Below the pieces are notes generated by a model that was given only the letters and a program-made list of their open reading frames with translations, did no database searches and was not told the origin of the DNA. This document shows, in pieces, positions 17,380 to 25,432 of a stretch of 64,000 nucleotides of DNA; the first letter of the stretch is position 1, and every line of letters starts with the position of its first letter. A program made the position numbers and the translations under genes. Source of the DNA: SpSt-501 sp037481615 (GTDB taxonomy: Bacteria > Desulfobacterota > Desulfobacteria > Desulfobacterales > SpSt-501); NCBI GenBank assembly GCA_037481615.1, contig JBBFLI010000001.1. The stretch is one strand, 5' to 3'.

Positions 17380-19530
17380 CTACCGGAAGCCGGCCCGGAA
17401 GCGCACGCTTTTCAAGGGGCATTCCGGCTCGCTCTCTCCCCGGTGCGTCCGGGGATGGATGGCCTCGATCGCCTTTTCCATGGTCGGGAAGATGTGGTCT
17501 TCGCCGATTTTGGCATCGAGGTGGGTTCGTTTCAACACCTGCATGACCGCCTCGTTGACCCCGCTCAGCGAGACATCGATGCCGGCGCTGCGGATGCGAT
17601 CGATCAGCAGCGAAAGGGTCTCTTCGCCGGAGGCGTCGATGTCGTTGATGCCGTTGGCCACGATGACGATGTGTTTGAGCCGGGGGCTGTTTTTCATCCG
17701 CTCCGTGATTTGGTCTTCGAGCCAGCTCGAGTTGGCGAAAAAGAGCGGGGCGTCGAAGCGGATCAGGGCGACAAAGGCGCATTCTTCGAGCCCGTGGGAC
17801 CTCACGCAGCGCAGCGCCTGGTCGGGATGTCGGGCGAGGGTGGTCACCCGAGGCCGCATGACCTTGTACAAGAAGACCCCGAGGGAAAGCGCCGTCCCCA
17901 CGAAGATGCCGTAGTCCAGGTGGGGTGCGAAAGCCAGCGTGGCCAGGAAGGTGATCACCGAGATGATCCCGTCCGCCGGCTGGGCTTTCCAGGCGTGCAC
18001 GAAGCCGCTCACGTTGAGCAGTCCGATGACGGCCATCATGATGACCGCCGCCAGGACCGACTGGGGCAGGTGGTAGAGAAGCGGGGTCAGGAAGAGCAGC
18101 ATGACCAGTACGGCGAGGCTGGTGAACAGGCTGGAAAATCCGCTCACCGCCCCCGCCTGCAGATTCACGGCGGAACGCGAAAAGGACCCGGAAACGGGGT
18201 AGCCCCGGCTGAGAGCCCCCACGAGGTTGCTCAGCCCCTGGCCGACCAGCTCCTGGTTGGGGTTGAGCCGCTGGCCGGTCTTGGCGGCCATGGCCTTGGC
18301 GATCGAGATCGCCTCCATGAAGCCGAGAAAAGCAATGATCACCGCGTAGGGAAGCAGGCGCAGGACCAAGGCCGCATCGAACGTCGGCCGGGAGAATTCC
18401 GGCAGGCCGCGCGGAACGGTTCCCACCACTTCGCCGCCACCGGTGAGCCGCAAGCGCGTCTCCTCGAGCGGAGCTCCGCCCACGAGCAGCCGCCAGCGGC
18501 GATCGCCGGGCTTCGCCTCCGGGGGAAGCCGGTCCTCGGGAACGAAGCGCATCTCGGATTCCGTGGCGCCCACCTGCCGCAAGACGATCCGGCGCAAGGA
18601 CTCGCGCAGGAGGTGTGCCTTCGCCTTCAGCTCTTCGATTTGCATCACGATCCGCTCCTCGGCGTGCCGCGCTTCGAGAAGGGCGAGTCGATCGCCGCCC
18701 GTTTCGAGGCTTGCCACCCGGGCCGCCGCCTGGGAGCGTGCCTCGCCGAGCCGGCTGATGGCGTGGAGGGCGGCGTTGTAGCCGCCGATGAGCTCGTGCA
18801 GGGTCGGGTCTTCGACGCATTGGAGGGGGATTTCGAGATGGTGCTGATACCCGGTCAGCCAGGAAAGCGACGTGGTGAGGGCGACCGCCACCAAGACGTT
18901 GGGGATGCGTGGGTTGAGGCGCCGGAGCGTATACATCACCGCGAAGGCGAGGGCCCCCAGGAAGAACGTCGGCCAGTGGGTGAAGTGGCGTGCCGCATGG
19001 AGGACGCGCAGGACGGTTTCGTAGTGATGCTCGGCGGTGTCCACGTGCACGCCGAAGATCTTGGGGAGCTGGGAAGTGGCGATGATGAGGGCCGCCGCGT
19101 TGGTGAATCCGTTGACCACGGGATGCGACAGAAAGTTCACGAGAAGGCCCAGCCGCAGCAGGCCCAGGACGAGCTGCACCGCCCCGACCAGCAGGGCGAG
19201 GAGGATGGCGAGTTCGATGAAACGCGGGCTTCCGGGTGGGGCGAGGGGCGAGAGCGAGGCGAACGTCATGAGCGAGACGACGGCCACGGGCCCCGTGGCG
19301 AGCTGCCGGCTCGATCCGAAGAGCGCGGCGACCATGGGCGGAAGGAAGGAGGCGTACAGACCGTAGTAGGGCGGCAGGCCGGCCAGCTGCGCGTAGGCCA
19401 TCGACTGGGGGATCAGGACCAAGGCCACGGTCAAGCCGGCGATCAGGTCCGCTTGGAGGGCGAAGCGGTTGTAACCCCGAAGCCATCCGAGAAAAGGAAA
19501 GAGCTGCTGGAACAGGTTTCGCGCCTTCAT
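17380..19530 (-). CDS. SulP-family anion transporter with STAS domain and large cytosolic insertion
   Basis: A 716-residue SulP/SLC26 transporter. The N-terminal core has the signature LIPQSMAYAQLAGLPPYYGLYASF (split here at 39-62). The later core includes LVGQGLSNLVGAL and the PVSGSFSRSAVN segment. A STAS domain covers about 575-690. Between two membrane regions, roughly 235-375, there is an insertion with a heptad-rich helical part (ARVASLETGGDRLALLEAR, then E-E-R-I-V-M-Q-I-E-E-L) and a beta-rich part, which standard SulP proteins lack. The start overlaps the tetR stop by 4 nt. The substrate may be sulfate, bicarbonate or a dicarboxylate. Confidence 0.9.
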   Translation of the reverse strand: MKARNLFQQLFPFLGWLRGYNRFALQADLIAGLTVALVLIPQSMAYAQLAGLPPYYGLYASFLPPMVAALFGSSRQLATGPVAVVSLMTFASLSPLAPPGSPRFIELAILLALLVGAVQLVLGLLRLGLLVNFLSHPVVNGFTNAAALIIATSQLPKIFGVHVDTAEHHYETVLRVLHAARHFTHWPTFFLGALAFAVMYTLRRLNPRIPNVLVAVALTTSLSWLTGYQHHLEIPLQCVEDPTLHELIGGYNAALHAISRLGEARSQAAARVASLETGGDRLALLEARHAEERIVMQIEELKAKAHLLRESLRRIVLRQVGATESEMRFVPEDRLPPEAKPGDRRWRLLVGGAPLEETRLRLTGGGEVVGTVPRGLPEFSRPTFDAALVLRLLPYAVIIAFLGFMEAISIAKAMAAKTGQRLNPNQELVGQGLSNLVGALSRGYPVSGSFSRSAVNLQAGAVSGFSSLFTSLAVLVMLLFLTPLLYHLPQSVLAAVIMMAVIGLLNVSGFVHAWKAQPADGIISVITFLATLAFAPHLDYGIFVGTALSLGVFLYKVMRPRVTTLARHPDQALRCVRSHGLEECAFVALIRFDAPLFFANSSWLEDQITERMKNSPRLKHIVIVANGINDIDASGEETLSLLIDRIRSAGIDVSLSGVNEAVMQVLKRTHLDAKIGEDHIFPTMEKAIEAIHPRTHRGESEPECPLKSVRFRAGFR

Positions 19531-20126
19531 GGGGGGGGCGTCTCCTCTTGGAGCATGCGGCGGGTAAGGGCGAGGGCCTCGTTGTAGAGGGCTGCCGCCT
19601 CGTAGAGGTGGAAGGTTTTGACTTTGATGAGGCCGTCGACCAAGGCGAAGACGACCATGGCGATCCGGCGGGGGTCCCCGGCGACGACCGACCCGTCGGC
19701 GTGGCCGAGGTGCACCGCATCTTCGAAAAGCAGCGTAAACAGGTCGTGGATCTGTTCCAGCCGCCGGCGGCAGGCGTCGTTGACGACGGCAAGCTCATAG
19801 GGGAACCGATGGTGCAGGATGAGGAAGATTTCGGCCCGGCTGCCGGCCAGGCGCAGCATGAAGTCTACTGCAGCCAGCACATGATCGATGCCCTTGGCGG
19901 GGCGGCTGTTCAGCTGTTGCCGGTGCTCATGAACCGCCTGCCGGATTTCTTCTTCGACGCTCTGAAGGATCGAGAGGAAGATCTCTTCCTTGGTCTTGAA
20001 ATGGTAGAAAACCGTGCTGGCCGCGGTACCGACGAGGGCGGCCACTTCGCCCATCGTGGTGTCGCGGAACCCCTTAACGGCAAAGAGGCTGGCGGCCGCG
20101 CTCAGAATTTCTTCCCTTTTGGACAC
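19527..20126 (-). CDS. TetR/AcrR-family transcriptional regulator
   Basis: A 199-residue repressor. The helix-turn-helix is at about 15-50 (ASLFAVKGFRDTTMGEVA and ASTVFYHFKTKEEIF). A C-terminal ligand-binding domain with a TetR_C-type end follows (FALVDGLIKVKTF). The GTG at 20126 is chosen because the TetR domain begins right there (SKREEILSAAASLF) and an upstream in-frame ATG at 20318 lies inside the promoter. The Shine-Dalgarno is weak. It is the first gene of the SulP signalling operon and has a perfect palindrome at its own promoter. Confidence 0.85.
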   Translation of the reverse strand: MSKREEILSAAASLFAVKGFRDTTMGEVAALVGTAASTVFYHFKTKEEIFLSILQSVEEEIRQAVHEHRQQLNSRPAKGIDHVLAAVDFMLRLAGSRAEIFLILHHRFPYELAVVNDACRRRLEQIHDLFTLLFEDAVHLGHADGSVVAGDPRRIAMVVFALVDGLIKVKTFHLYEAAALYNEALALTRRMLQEETPPP

Positions 20127-20293
20127 GGCGTATCCGAAGACACCCGCTGCGGGGACAATCGCTTTGCGCCGCTTGAGCGAAGGGCGGGCTGGCCGCTTTC
20201 CCCGGAACTCAGGAGCATGGAGAGCGCTTGCTCTTTTCCGTGCTGGTCTTTGGACAAGAGGGAAACAAAATCTTAAAAAGCAAAAAACTGACT

Positions 20294-20337
20294 GACTGAT
20301 CAGTCGATATGTTTCCAAATAACTTTTTGGTTGTCAA
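20294..20337 (-). promoter_or_regulatory. tetR-operon promoter with palindromic operator
   Basis: On the minus strand: TTGACA (20332-20337), a 17-nt spacer and AAACAT (20309-20314). Just downstream is the perfect 12-bp palindrome GACTGATCAGTC (20294-20305), which would cover the transcription start. The region is much AT-richer than its surroundings. The placement is what one expects of autoregulation by the TetR protein. Confidence 0.55.
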
Positions 20338-21014
20338 GTGTTTTTTGCCGCGAGTTCTTCATAAATATGGTCTTCAGACCCCGGTCAGGGTAAACTCGTC
20401 CCTTTCCGGGCCGGGGTGATCCCCAGGAGTTGAGATCTTCTCAGGCCGTTGGGGTATTCTTGGGAAAAGACCCGCACCAATCTTCGGCGGCAGGGCTTTT
20501 CTTTCGGCGGCCGAAAGAACGCTGAACCGGACGGCTCCGGGCGCGGCCCGGAGCCGGGACTTCATGGGTGTCGACGCGTTCCTCCGCGGGAGGGGGGAGC
20601 CCCCGGCACCAGCGGAAAACACAGCATGGTCATGCCGCACAGGGTCATCGAATCCCTCGCACCGACCCGCATCCCCCCTCATCACCGGGTCCGGGGAGCG
20701 ATCCGCCCGCGGGCGGCGCAGAACAATCACCTGACGCTTGTGCGGGGGGAGCACCTTTCAGGCGTTGGATGCAGGGACGGATGTCATTTTCCGGATCAGG
20801 GGCGTCCTTTGCCCAGGCCCCCCGGATGCGCATCCGCCACATCCTCGAAATCCCCAACTAGAACGGCGCTTTTCGACGCGCAGCGAGAACCGAGGACATG
20901 CCCGGAGGGGCCGGGGCGGCGCTTACCCGATCGTCCAACCCTATCCCTGCGGCCCGCGCAAGGGGGTCTTTTCGATCATCGCCATCCGACCTCGGCCGGA
21001 TTGAGGAGGGGATC
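20338..21014. other. gene-free spacer with several perfect hairpins
   Basis: About 680 bases between the tetR promoter and the MBL gene. Short frames exist, but none has a Shine-Dalgarno, a recognisable domain or convincing codon use. Perfect stem-loops occur at 20499-20519 (9-bp stem, 3-nt loop) and 20533-20555 (10-bp stem, 3-nt loop), with smaller ones at 20581-20593 and just after. None has a U-tract. It could hold a structured RNA or a decayed gene; I can assign neither. Confidence 0.4.
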
Positions 21015-21830
21015 GTGAGACAAGGACGGGTCGAAGTCGCCCGCAGCATGATCTGGCAGATGACGAGCACGATCGTCCGCTGCGGTCGGAGCACCCTGAT
21101 CGTCGACCCGGGCGTTTTCCCGGCGGAAGTGGAGGCGATCCGCCGCCGGGTCCCGTCCGGGGCGGGGGTCGAGGCCCTGTTCTTCACCCATGCCCACTGG
21201 GATCACGTCGTCGGGCATTTCGCCTTTCCCGGGGTGCCGGTCTACGCCTCGACCCTTCTCGTACGCTCCGTGGCCGACTTCGGGGAGCTATCGCGCACGG
21301 CGCTCGAGGAGGCGCGGCGGCACGACGGCCGGTGGTACGTCGAGCGGCCCGGGGGGTACCACTGGCCGCAGGATCTGCGGGGGCTCGAGGACGGCTTCCT
21401 CTTCAACGTGGGCGATCTCGACCTCGAGGTGCTCGGGCTGCCCGGCCATGCCCCCGACGCCCTGGGCCTCCGCGTGGAGGAGACCCTCATCGCGGGCGAC
21501 TACCTCTCGCCGCTCGAAATCCCCTTCGTGGACGATCTCGCGGCCTACCGCCGCACCCTGCAGAGGCTCCTTGCGCTGCTGTCCTCGGGGATCGAACGCG
21601 TGATTCCCGGGCACGGGCCCGAGCTTTCCTCGGCGGCGGCCCGGCGCATCGCGCAGGAGGATCTGGCCTATCTCGATCGGCTCGCCCGCTGCCGCGCGGA
21701 GGGCGATGCGGCGGCGGCCCTCCGGATCCCCCTGCCGCGCGCGGCGGGGGTTCCGGGGATGGCGGGGCACCACCGCGAAAACTGCCGCCGCGCGGGCCTC
21801 CTCATTCCTCCGGGTGGAAGCGGCGGATGA
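21015..21830 (+). CDS. metallo-beta-lactamase-fold hydrolase
   Basis: A 271-residue MBL-fold enzyme. The zinc motif is H59-x-H61-x-D63-H64 (FFTHAHWDHVVGH), followed by a histidine in LPGHAPDALG, an aspartate in IAGDYLS and a final histidine in VIPGHGPE, so both metal sites are present. A GTG start at 21015 is supported by GGAGG at 21005-21009; the frame stays open further upstream without a better start. Family members are glyoxalase II-like thioester hydrolases, lactonases and phosphodiesterases. Nothing here identifies the substrate. Its end overlaps the convergent NYN gene by 29 bp. Confidence 0.82.
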   Translation: MRQGRVEVARSMIWQMTSTIVRCGRSTLIVDPGVFPAEVEAIRRRVPSGAGVEALFFTHAHWDHVVGHFAFPGVPVYASTLLVRSVADFGELSRTALEEARRHDGRWYVERPGGYHWPQDLRGLEDGFLFNVGDLDLEVLGLPGHAPDALGLRVEETLIAGDYLSPLEIPFVDDLAAYRRTLQRLLALLSSGIERVIPGHGPELSSAAARRIAQEDLAYLDRLARCRAEGDAAAALRIPLPRAAGVPGMAGHHRENCRRAGLLIPPGGSGG

Positions 21831-22626
21831 TGTAGCCTCCCGATTTCTCGTCGGGTTCGAGCTCGAGCAGGCCGCGGGCGGCCGCTTCTTCCAGGAGCCG
21901 GTTGAAGGAGCGGAACCCGTAGTAGGACTCGTTGAAACCGGGCCGCCGGCGCTTGAGCGCCTGCTTGACCATCGAGCCCCAGATTTTCTCTTCCGCGCCC
22001 CGCTCCTCGGCGAGGGCCTCGATCGTCTCCATCACGAGGGCGAGCGCCTGGCGCGTTTTGTCCTCGGCCTCGGGTTCGGCGGCGGCGGCCGAGGGTTTCC
22101 GGCTCGCCGCGGCCCGCGAGGGTTTGCGGGCGGGCTTCGCGGCCGACTGCTTCTTGCGCACGAGGTCGTCGTAGTAGATGAACTCGTCGCAGTTGGCGAT
22201 CAGCAGGTCCGAACTCGAGCTCTTCACCCCCACGCCGATCACCTTCTTGTTGTTCTCGCGCAGCTTGCTCACGAGCGGCGAGAAGTCCGAGTCGCCGCTC
22301 ACGATCACGAAGGTGTCCACGTGGGACTTCGTGTAGCAGAGGTCGAGGGCGTCGACGACGAGCCGGATGTCGGCCGAGTTCTTGCCCGACTGGCGCACGT
22401 GGGGGATCTCGATCAGCTCGAAGGCCGCCTCGTGCATCGTGGCCTTGAACTCCTTGTAGCGTTCCCAGTCGCAGTAGGCCTTCTTGACGACGATCGTGCC
22501 CTTGAGGAGCAACCGCTCGAGCACCTTGCGGATGTCGAACTGGGCGTAGCGGGCGTCCCGCACCCCCAGGGCGACGTTTTCGAAATCGCAGAAGACGGCC
22601 ATGATGTCGGTCTGCTCTTTGCTCAT
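21802..22626 (-). CDS. NYN-domain ribonuclease with C-terminal LOTUS/OST-HTH domain
   Basis: A 274-residue protein of the LabA/DUF88 type. The NYN (PIN-like) domain spans about 8-150 with acidic residues D14 (VFCDFENVAL), D86 (KNSADIRLVVDALD), D112 and D114 (VSGDSDFSPLV), the expected metal site. An alanine/lysine-rich linker (about 155-190) leads to a LOTUS-like RNA-binding domain (about 195-265, with FNESYYGFRSFNRLLEEA). The predicted activity is RNA cleavage or RNA-binding regulation. It is the last gene of the carbamoyltransferase/carbamate kinase operon, 43 nt after the small transporter. Confidence 0.85.
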   Translation of the reverse strand: MSKEQTDIMAVFCDFENVALGVRDARYAQFDIRKVLERLLLKGTIVVKKAYCDWERYKEFKATMHEAAFELIEIPHVRQSGKNSADIRLVVDALDLCYTKSHVDTFVIVSGDSDFSPLVSKLRENNKKVIGVGVKSSSSDLLIANCDEFIYYDDLVRKKQSAAKPARKPSRAAASRKPSAAAAEPEAEDKTRQALALVMETIEALAEERGAEEKIWGSMVKQALKRRRPGFNESYYGFRSFNRLLEEAAARGLLELEPDEKSGGYIIRRFHPEE

Positions 22627-22669
22627 GGAAACGACCTCCCGTAGCGCCGTGGAAAAAGTTCCCCCGCGG

Positions 22670-23098
22670 TCAGCGCGCCTGCCCGGCGAGGATGGAGGCC
22701 CCGCAGAGGATCATCAGGATGGAGAGCGCCTTCGTCCAGCTCATGCGGTCCCCGAGGAGCAGGCCCGCCAGCGTCACCACGAGGATGCCGCCGCCGATGA
22801 TGATCGGCCCGCCGATCGAGACCGGAAGGCCCTCCTTGTAGGCCTTGAGAATGAAGAAATCGGCCAGCAGAACCGACAGGCCGGCCCCGATGCACAGAAA
22901 AACCGCCGGCACCGAGAACTCCGGCCTTCCCTGGCGCAAAAGCGGCAGGAAGAGGATCAGCCCCGCGCTGAAGGCCGTGATTTCGGTGATGAGGGCCCCG
23001 AGCAGGGGATGCATCTGCCGCGAGGCGGCGGAGATGAAGACGTTCCACAGCCCGGTCCCCAGGGCGCCGATCGCCACATAGAGCATCCGCGTCAGCAT
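22670..23098 (-). CDS. small EamA/DMT-type membrane transporter
   Basis: A 142-residue protein with about five membrane spans, equal to one EamA repeat (half of a ten-span DMT transporter). The segments GGPIIIGGGILVVTLAGLLL and LSILMILCGASILAGQA are typical of the EamA C-terminal half. The ATG at 23098 overlaps the end of the preceding gene. It would probably work as a homo-oligomer. The substrate is unknown. Confidence 0.75.
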   Translation of the reverse strand: MLTRMLYVAIGALGTGLWNVFISAASRQMHPLLGALITEITAFSAGLILFLPLLRQGRPEFSVPAVFLCIGAGLSVLLADFFILKAYKEGLPVSIGGPIIIGGGILVVTLAGLLLGDRMSWTKALSILMILCGASILAGQAR

Positions 23099-24486
23099 CG
23101 GGGGTCCTTTCGGAGGGGGCCGGCCGCCTTGCGGCGGGGGGCGGGGCGAAGCCCGCGCCGGGCGTCGAGGAACTCCCCCAGGACGGTCTCCAGGTCGGGG
23201 GCGCCGATCTCCTGCAGGCGGTAATGCACCCGGGTGGCGGGTCGGCGGATGGGGATCAGGCGGGCGAGATCGATCGGGGTGCCGATCACGACCGCGTCGC
23301 AGTCGGTGCGGCGGATCGTCGCGGCGAGATCCCGGAGCTGCCGCCTTCCGTACCCCATGGCCGGCAGCACGGCCCCGATCCCGGGGTAGGTGCGGAAGGT
23401 CTCGCGCAGCGTCCCCACGAGAAAGGGCCGCGGGTCGACGAGGGCGGCGGCGCCGAATTTGCGTGCGGCGACGACCGCCGCCCCGAAGGTCATCCCGCCG
23501 TGGGTGAGGGTCGGGCCGTCCTCGACGGCGAGCACGCGCCGGTTGCGGATCACGGCGGGGTCGTCGACCGTGATCACCGAGGCCGCCTCGATCACGGCTG
23601 CGCGCGGGTTGTCCCGGGCGATGCTCCGCCGCACGGCCTCGATCCCCTCGGGCGGGGCGCTGTCGATCTTGTTGATCACGACGGCGTCGGCGAGGCGGAG
23701 GGTGACGTTTCCCGGGTGGTAGAGCCGCTCGTGGCCGGGGCGCAGCGGGTCGACGACGGTGATCATCCGGTCCGGCCGGAAAAAGGGGAAATCGTTGTTC
23801 CCGCCGTCCCAGACGATGACATCGCAGCCTTGCGGGTCGTTTTCCGCCGCCTGGAGCACCGCCGCGTAGTCGACGCCCGCGTAGACGACGTTGCCGCGCG
23901 CAAGGTGGGGCTCGTACTCCTCGCGCTCCTCGATCGTGCAACGGTGGCGCTCGAGGTCTGCGGGGACGGCGAAGCGCTGGACCCGCTGGCGGGCGAGGTC
24001 CCCGTAAGGCATGGGGTGGCGCACGGCGACCACCCGCAAGCCGCGGGCGAGGCAGATCTCGATCACGCGGCGCGAGGTTTGGCTCTTGCCGCAGCCGGTC
24101 CGCACGGCGCCGACCGCGATGACGGGCTTGCCGCTGGCGAGCATCGTGTCGCGCGGGCCGAGCAGCGTGAAGCTCGCCCCCGCCGCCTGGACGCGTGCGG
24201 CCCGATCCATCACGTGCTGACAGGAGACGTCGCTGTAAGCGAAGACGCACTCGTCGGCCGAGAGGCGAGCGATGAGCGCCTCGAGTTCCTCCTCGGGATG
24301 AATGGGGATCCCCCGCGGGTAGAGTTTCCCGGCGAGGGCGGCGGGGTAGCGCCGGCCGGCGATGTCGGGGATCTGGGTTGCGGTGAAGGCCACGACCTCG
24401 TAGGCGGGATCGTCGCGGAAGCGCACGTTGAAGTTGTGGAAGTCGCGCCCCGCGGCTCCCAGAATGATCACTCGTCTGCGGCGCAT
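23092..24486 (-). CDS. cyclic 2,3-diphosphoglycerate synthetase-like P-loop GTPase (COG2403 type)
   Basis: A 464-residue P-loop protein. An N-terminal Rossmann-like part (about 5-120, ILGAAGRDFHNFN) precedes the P-loop at 126-135 (GAVRTGCGKS). A guanine-specificity motif NKID lies in VVINKIDSAPPEG, with DGGNNDFPFF between them. This order matches archaeal cyclic 2,3-diphosphoglycerate synthetase and its bacterial homologues, most of which have no proven role. It sits between carbamate kinase (15 nt upstream) and a small transporter. A phosphate-transfer or metallochaperone-like function is possible; cDPG synthesis should not be assumed. Confidence 0.75.
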   Translation of the reverse strand: MRRRRVIILGAAGRDFHNFNVRFRDDPAYEVVAFTATQIPDIAGRRYPAALAGKLYPRGIPIHPEEELEALIARLSADECVFAYSDVSCQHVMDRAARVQAAGASFTLLGPRDTMLASGKPVIAVGAVRTGCGKSQTSRRVIEICLARGLRVVAVRHPMPYGDLARQRVQRFAVPADLERHRCTIEEREEYEPHLARGNVVYAGVDYAAVLQAAENDPQGCDVIVWDGGNNDFPFFRPDRMITVVDPLRPGHERLYHPGNVTLRLADAVVINKIDSAPPEGIEAVRRSIARDNPRAAVIEAASVITVDDPAVIRNRRVLAVEDGPTLTHGGMTFGAAVVAARKFGAAALVDPRPFLVGTLRETFRTYPGIGAVLPAMGYGRRQLRDLAATIRRTDCDAVVIGTPIDLARLIPIRRPATRVHYRLQEIGAPDLETVLGEFLDARRGLRPAPRRKAAGPLRKDPRC

Positions 24487-24501
24487 GTCCCGGTTCCTCG
24501 T

Positions 24502-25428
24502 TCAGGCGATGAGGCGGGTCCCGGCCTCGCCGCGGACGGCCTGCTCGATCTCCTCGATGCGGCAGATGACCCCGGGGTTCCCGGTTGCGCGGTGGAATTG
24601 CAGGAGCGCCTCGACCTTGGGGCCCATGGACCCCGCGGGAAATTGCCCCCGGGCGTGGTGGCGCGCGAGTTCTTCCGCCCGCACCTCCCCCAGCAGGCAG
24701 GCCTGCGGGGTGCCGTGGTCGAGGCAGACGCCGGGAACGTCGGTGGCGATGACGAAGAGGTCGGCGCGGATCTCCGTGGCCAGGACCGCGCTGGCCAGAT
24801 CCTTGTCGATCACCGCGTCGACCCCCCGGAAAGTGCGCTCCTCGCGGACGACGGGGATGCCGCCCCCGCCGCAGCAGATGACGATGAAGCCCATCTCGAT
24901 CAGCTTCCGGATCTCGCGGTGCTCGACGATCGCCAACGGCCGCGGGCTGGCGACCACGCGGCGGAAGCCCTTGTCCGTCCGCACCGTGGGGTAGGGCAGG
25001 CGGCGTGCTTCTTCCTCGGTATAGAAGGGGCCGATCGGTTTGGTGGGGTGACGGAAAGCGGGGTCCGCGGGGTCGACGACCACGTAGGAGATGAGCGAGA
25101 GGAAGAGCTGCTCGGTCATGACCCCGATTTCCATGAGCGCCTCGTCGAGGGTCGACTCGATCATGTAGCCGATCTGGCCCTGGGTCATGGCGACGATGAT
25201 TTCGAGCGGCATGCGGGGCACCTCGCGGCAGCTCTCCTGCTGGAGCAGGAGGTTGCCCGCCTGGGGGCCGTTGCCGTGGGTGATCACGATGCGGTGCTCG
25301 CGCGAAAGGCGCGCGATCTGCCGCATGGGGATCTTCAGGTTGGCGAACTGTTCCTCGGCCGTGCCGCGCTGTCCTTCGCGGATCAGGGCGTTGCCGCCGA
25401 GGGCGATCAGGATGAGCTTCGGAGACAT
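24502..25428 (-). CDS. arcC: carbamate kinase
   Basis: A 308-residue amino-acid-kinase-fold enzyme that makes ATP and carbamate from carbamoyl phosphate and ADP. The opening LILIALGGNALIREG, the HGNGPQAGNLLLQQE motif, VICCGGGGIPVV and the C-terminal KVEALLQF segment are diagnostic of ArcC. It starts 4 nt after the ornithine carbamoyltransferase stop, so the pair can convert citrulline to ornithine plus ATP. No arginine deiminase gene is in the window, so the carbamoyl donor may be something else. Confidence 0.93.
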   Translation of the reverse strand: MSPKLILIALGGNALIREGQRGTAEEQFANLKIPMRQIARLSREHRIVITHGNGPQAGNLLLQQESCREVPRMPLEIIVAMTQGQIGYMIESTLDEALMEIGVMTEQLFLSLISYVVVDPADPAFRHPTKPIGPFYTEEEARRLPYPTVRTDKGFRRVVASPRPLAIVEHREIRKLIEMGFIVICCGGGGIPVVREERTFRGVDAVIDKDLASAVLATEIRADLFVIATDVPGVCLDHGTPQACLLGEVRAEELARHHARGQFPAGSMGPKVEALLQFHRATGNPGVICRIEEIEQAVRGEAGTRLIA

Positions 25429-25432
25429 AATG

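Noticed and set aside
14772..17546. A 924-codon plus-strand frame opposite the histidine kinase and fusion-protein genes
   Set aside because: It mirrors the antisense of well-supported two-component genes and shows no domain.
20374..20754. A 126-codon minus-strand frame in the gene-free spacer
   Set aside because: No Shine-Dalgarno, no recognisable motif, and it crosses the perfect hairpins at 20499-20555.
20449..21018. A 189-codon plus-strand frame in the same spacer, ending at the MBL start
   Set aside because: Arg/Pro-rich composition, no domain, and no ribosome-binding site.
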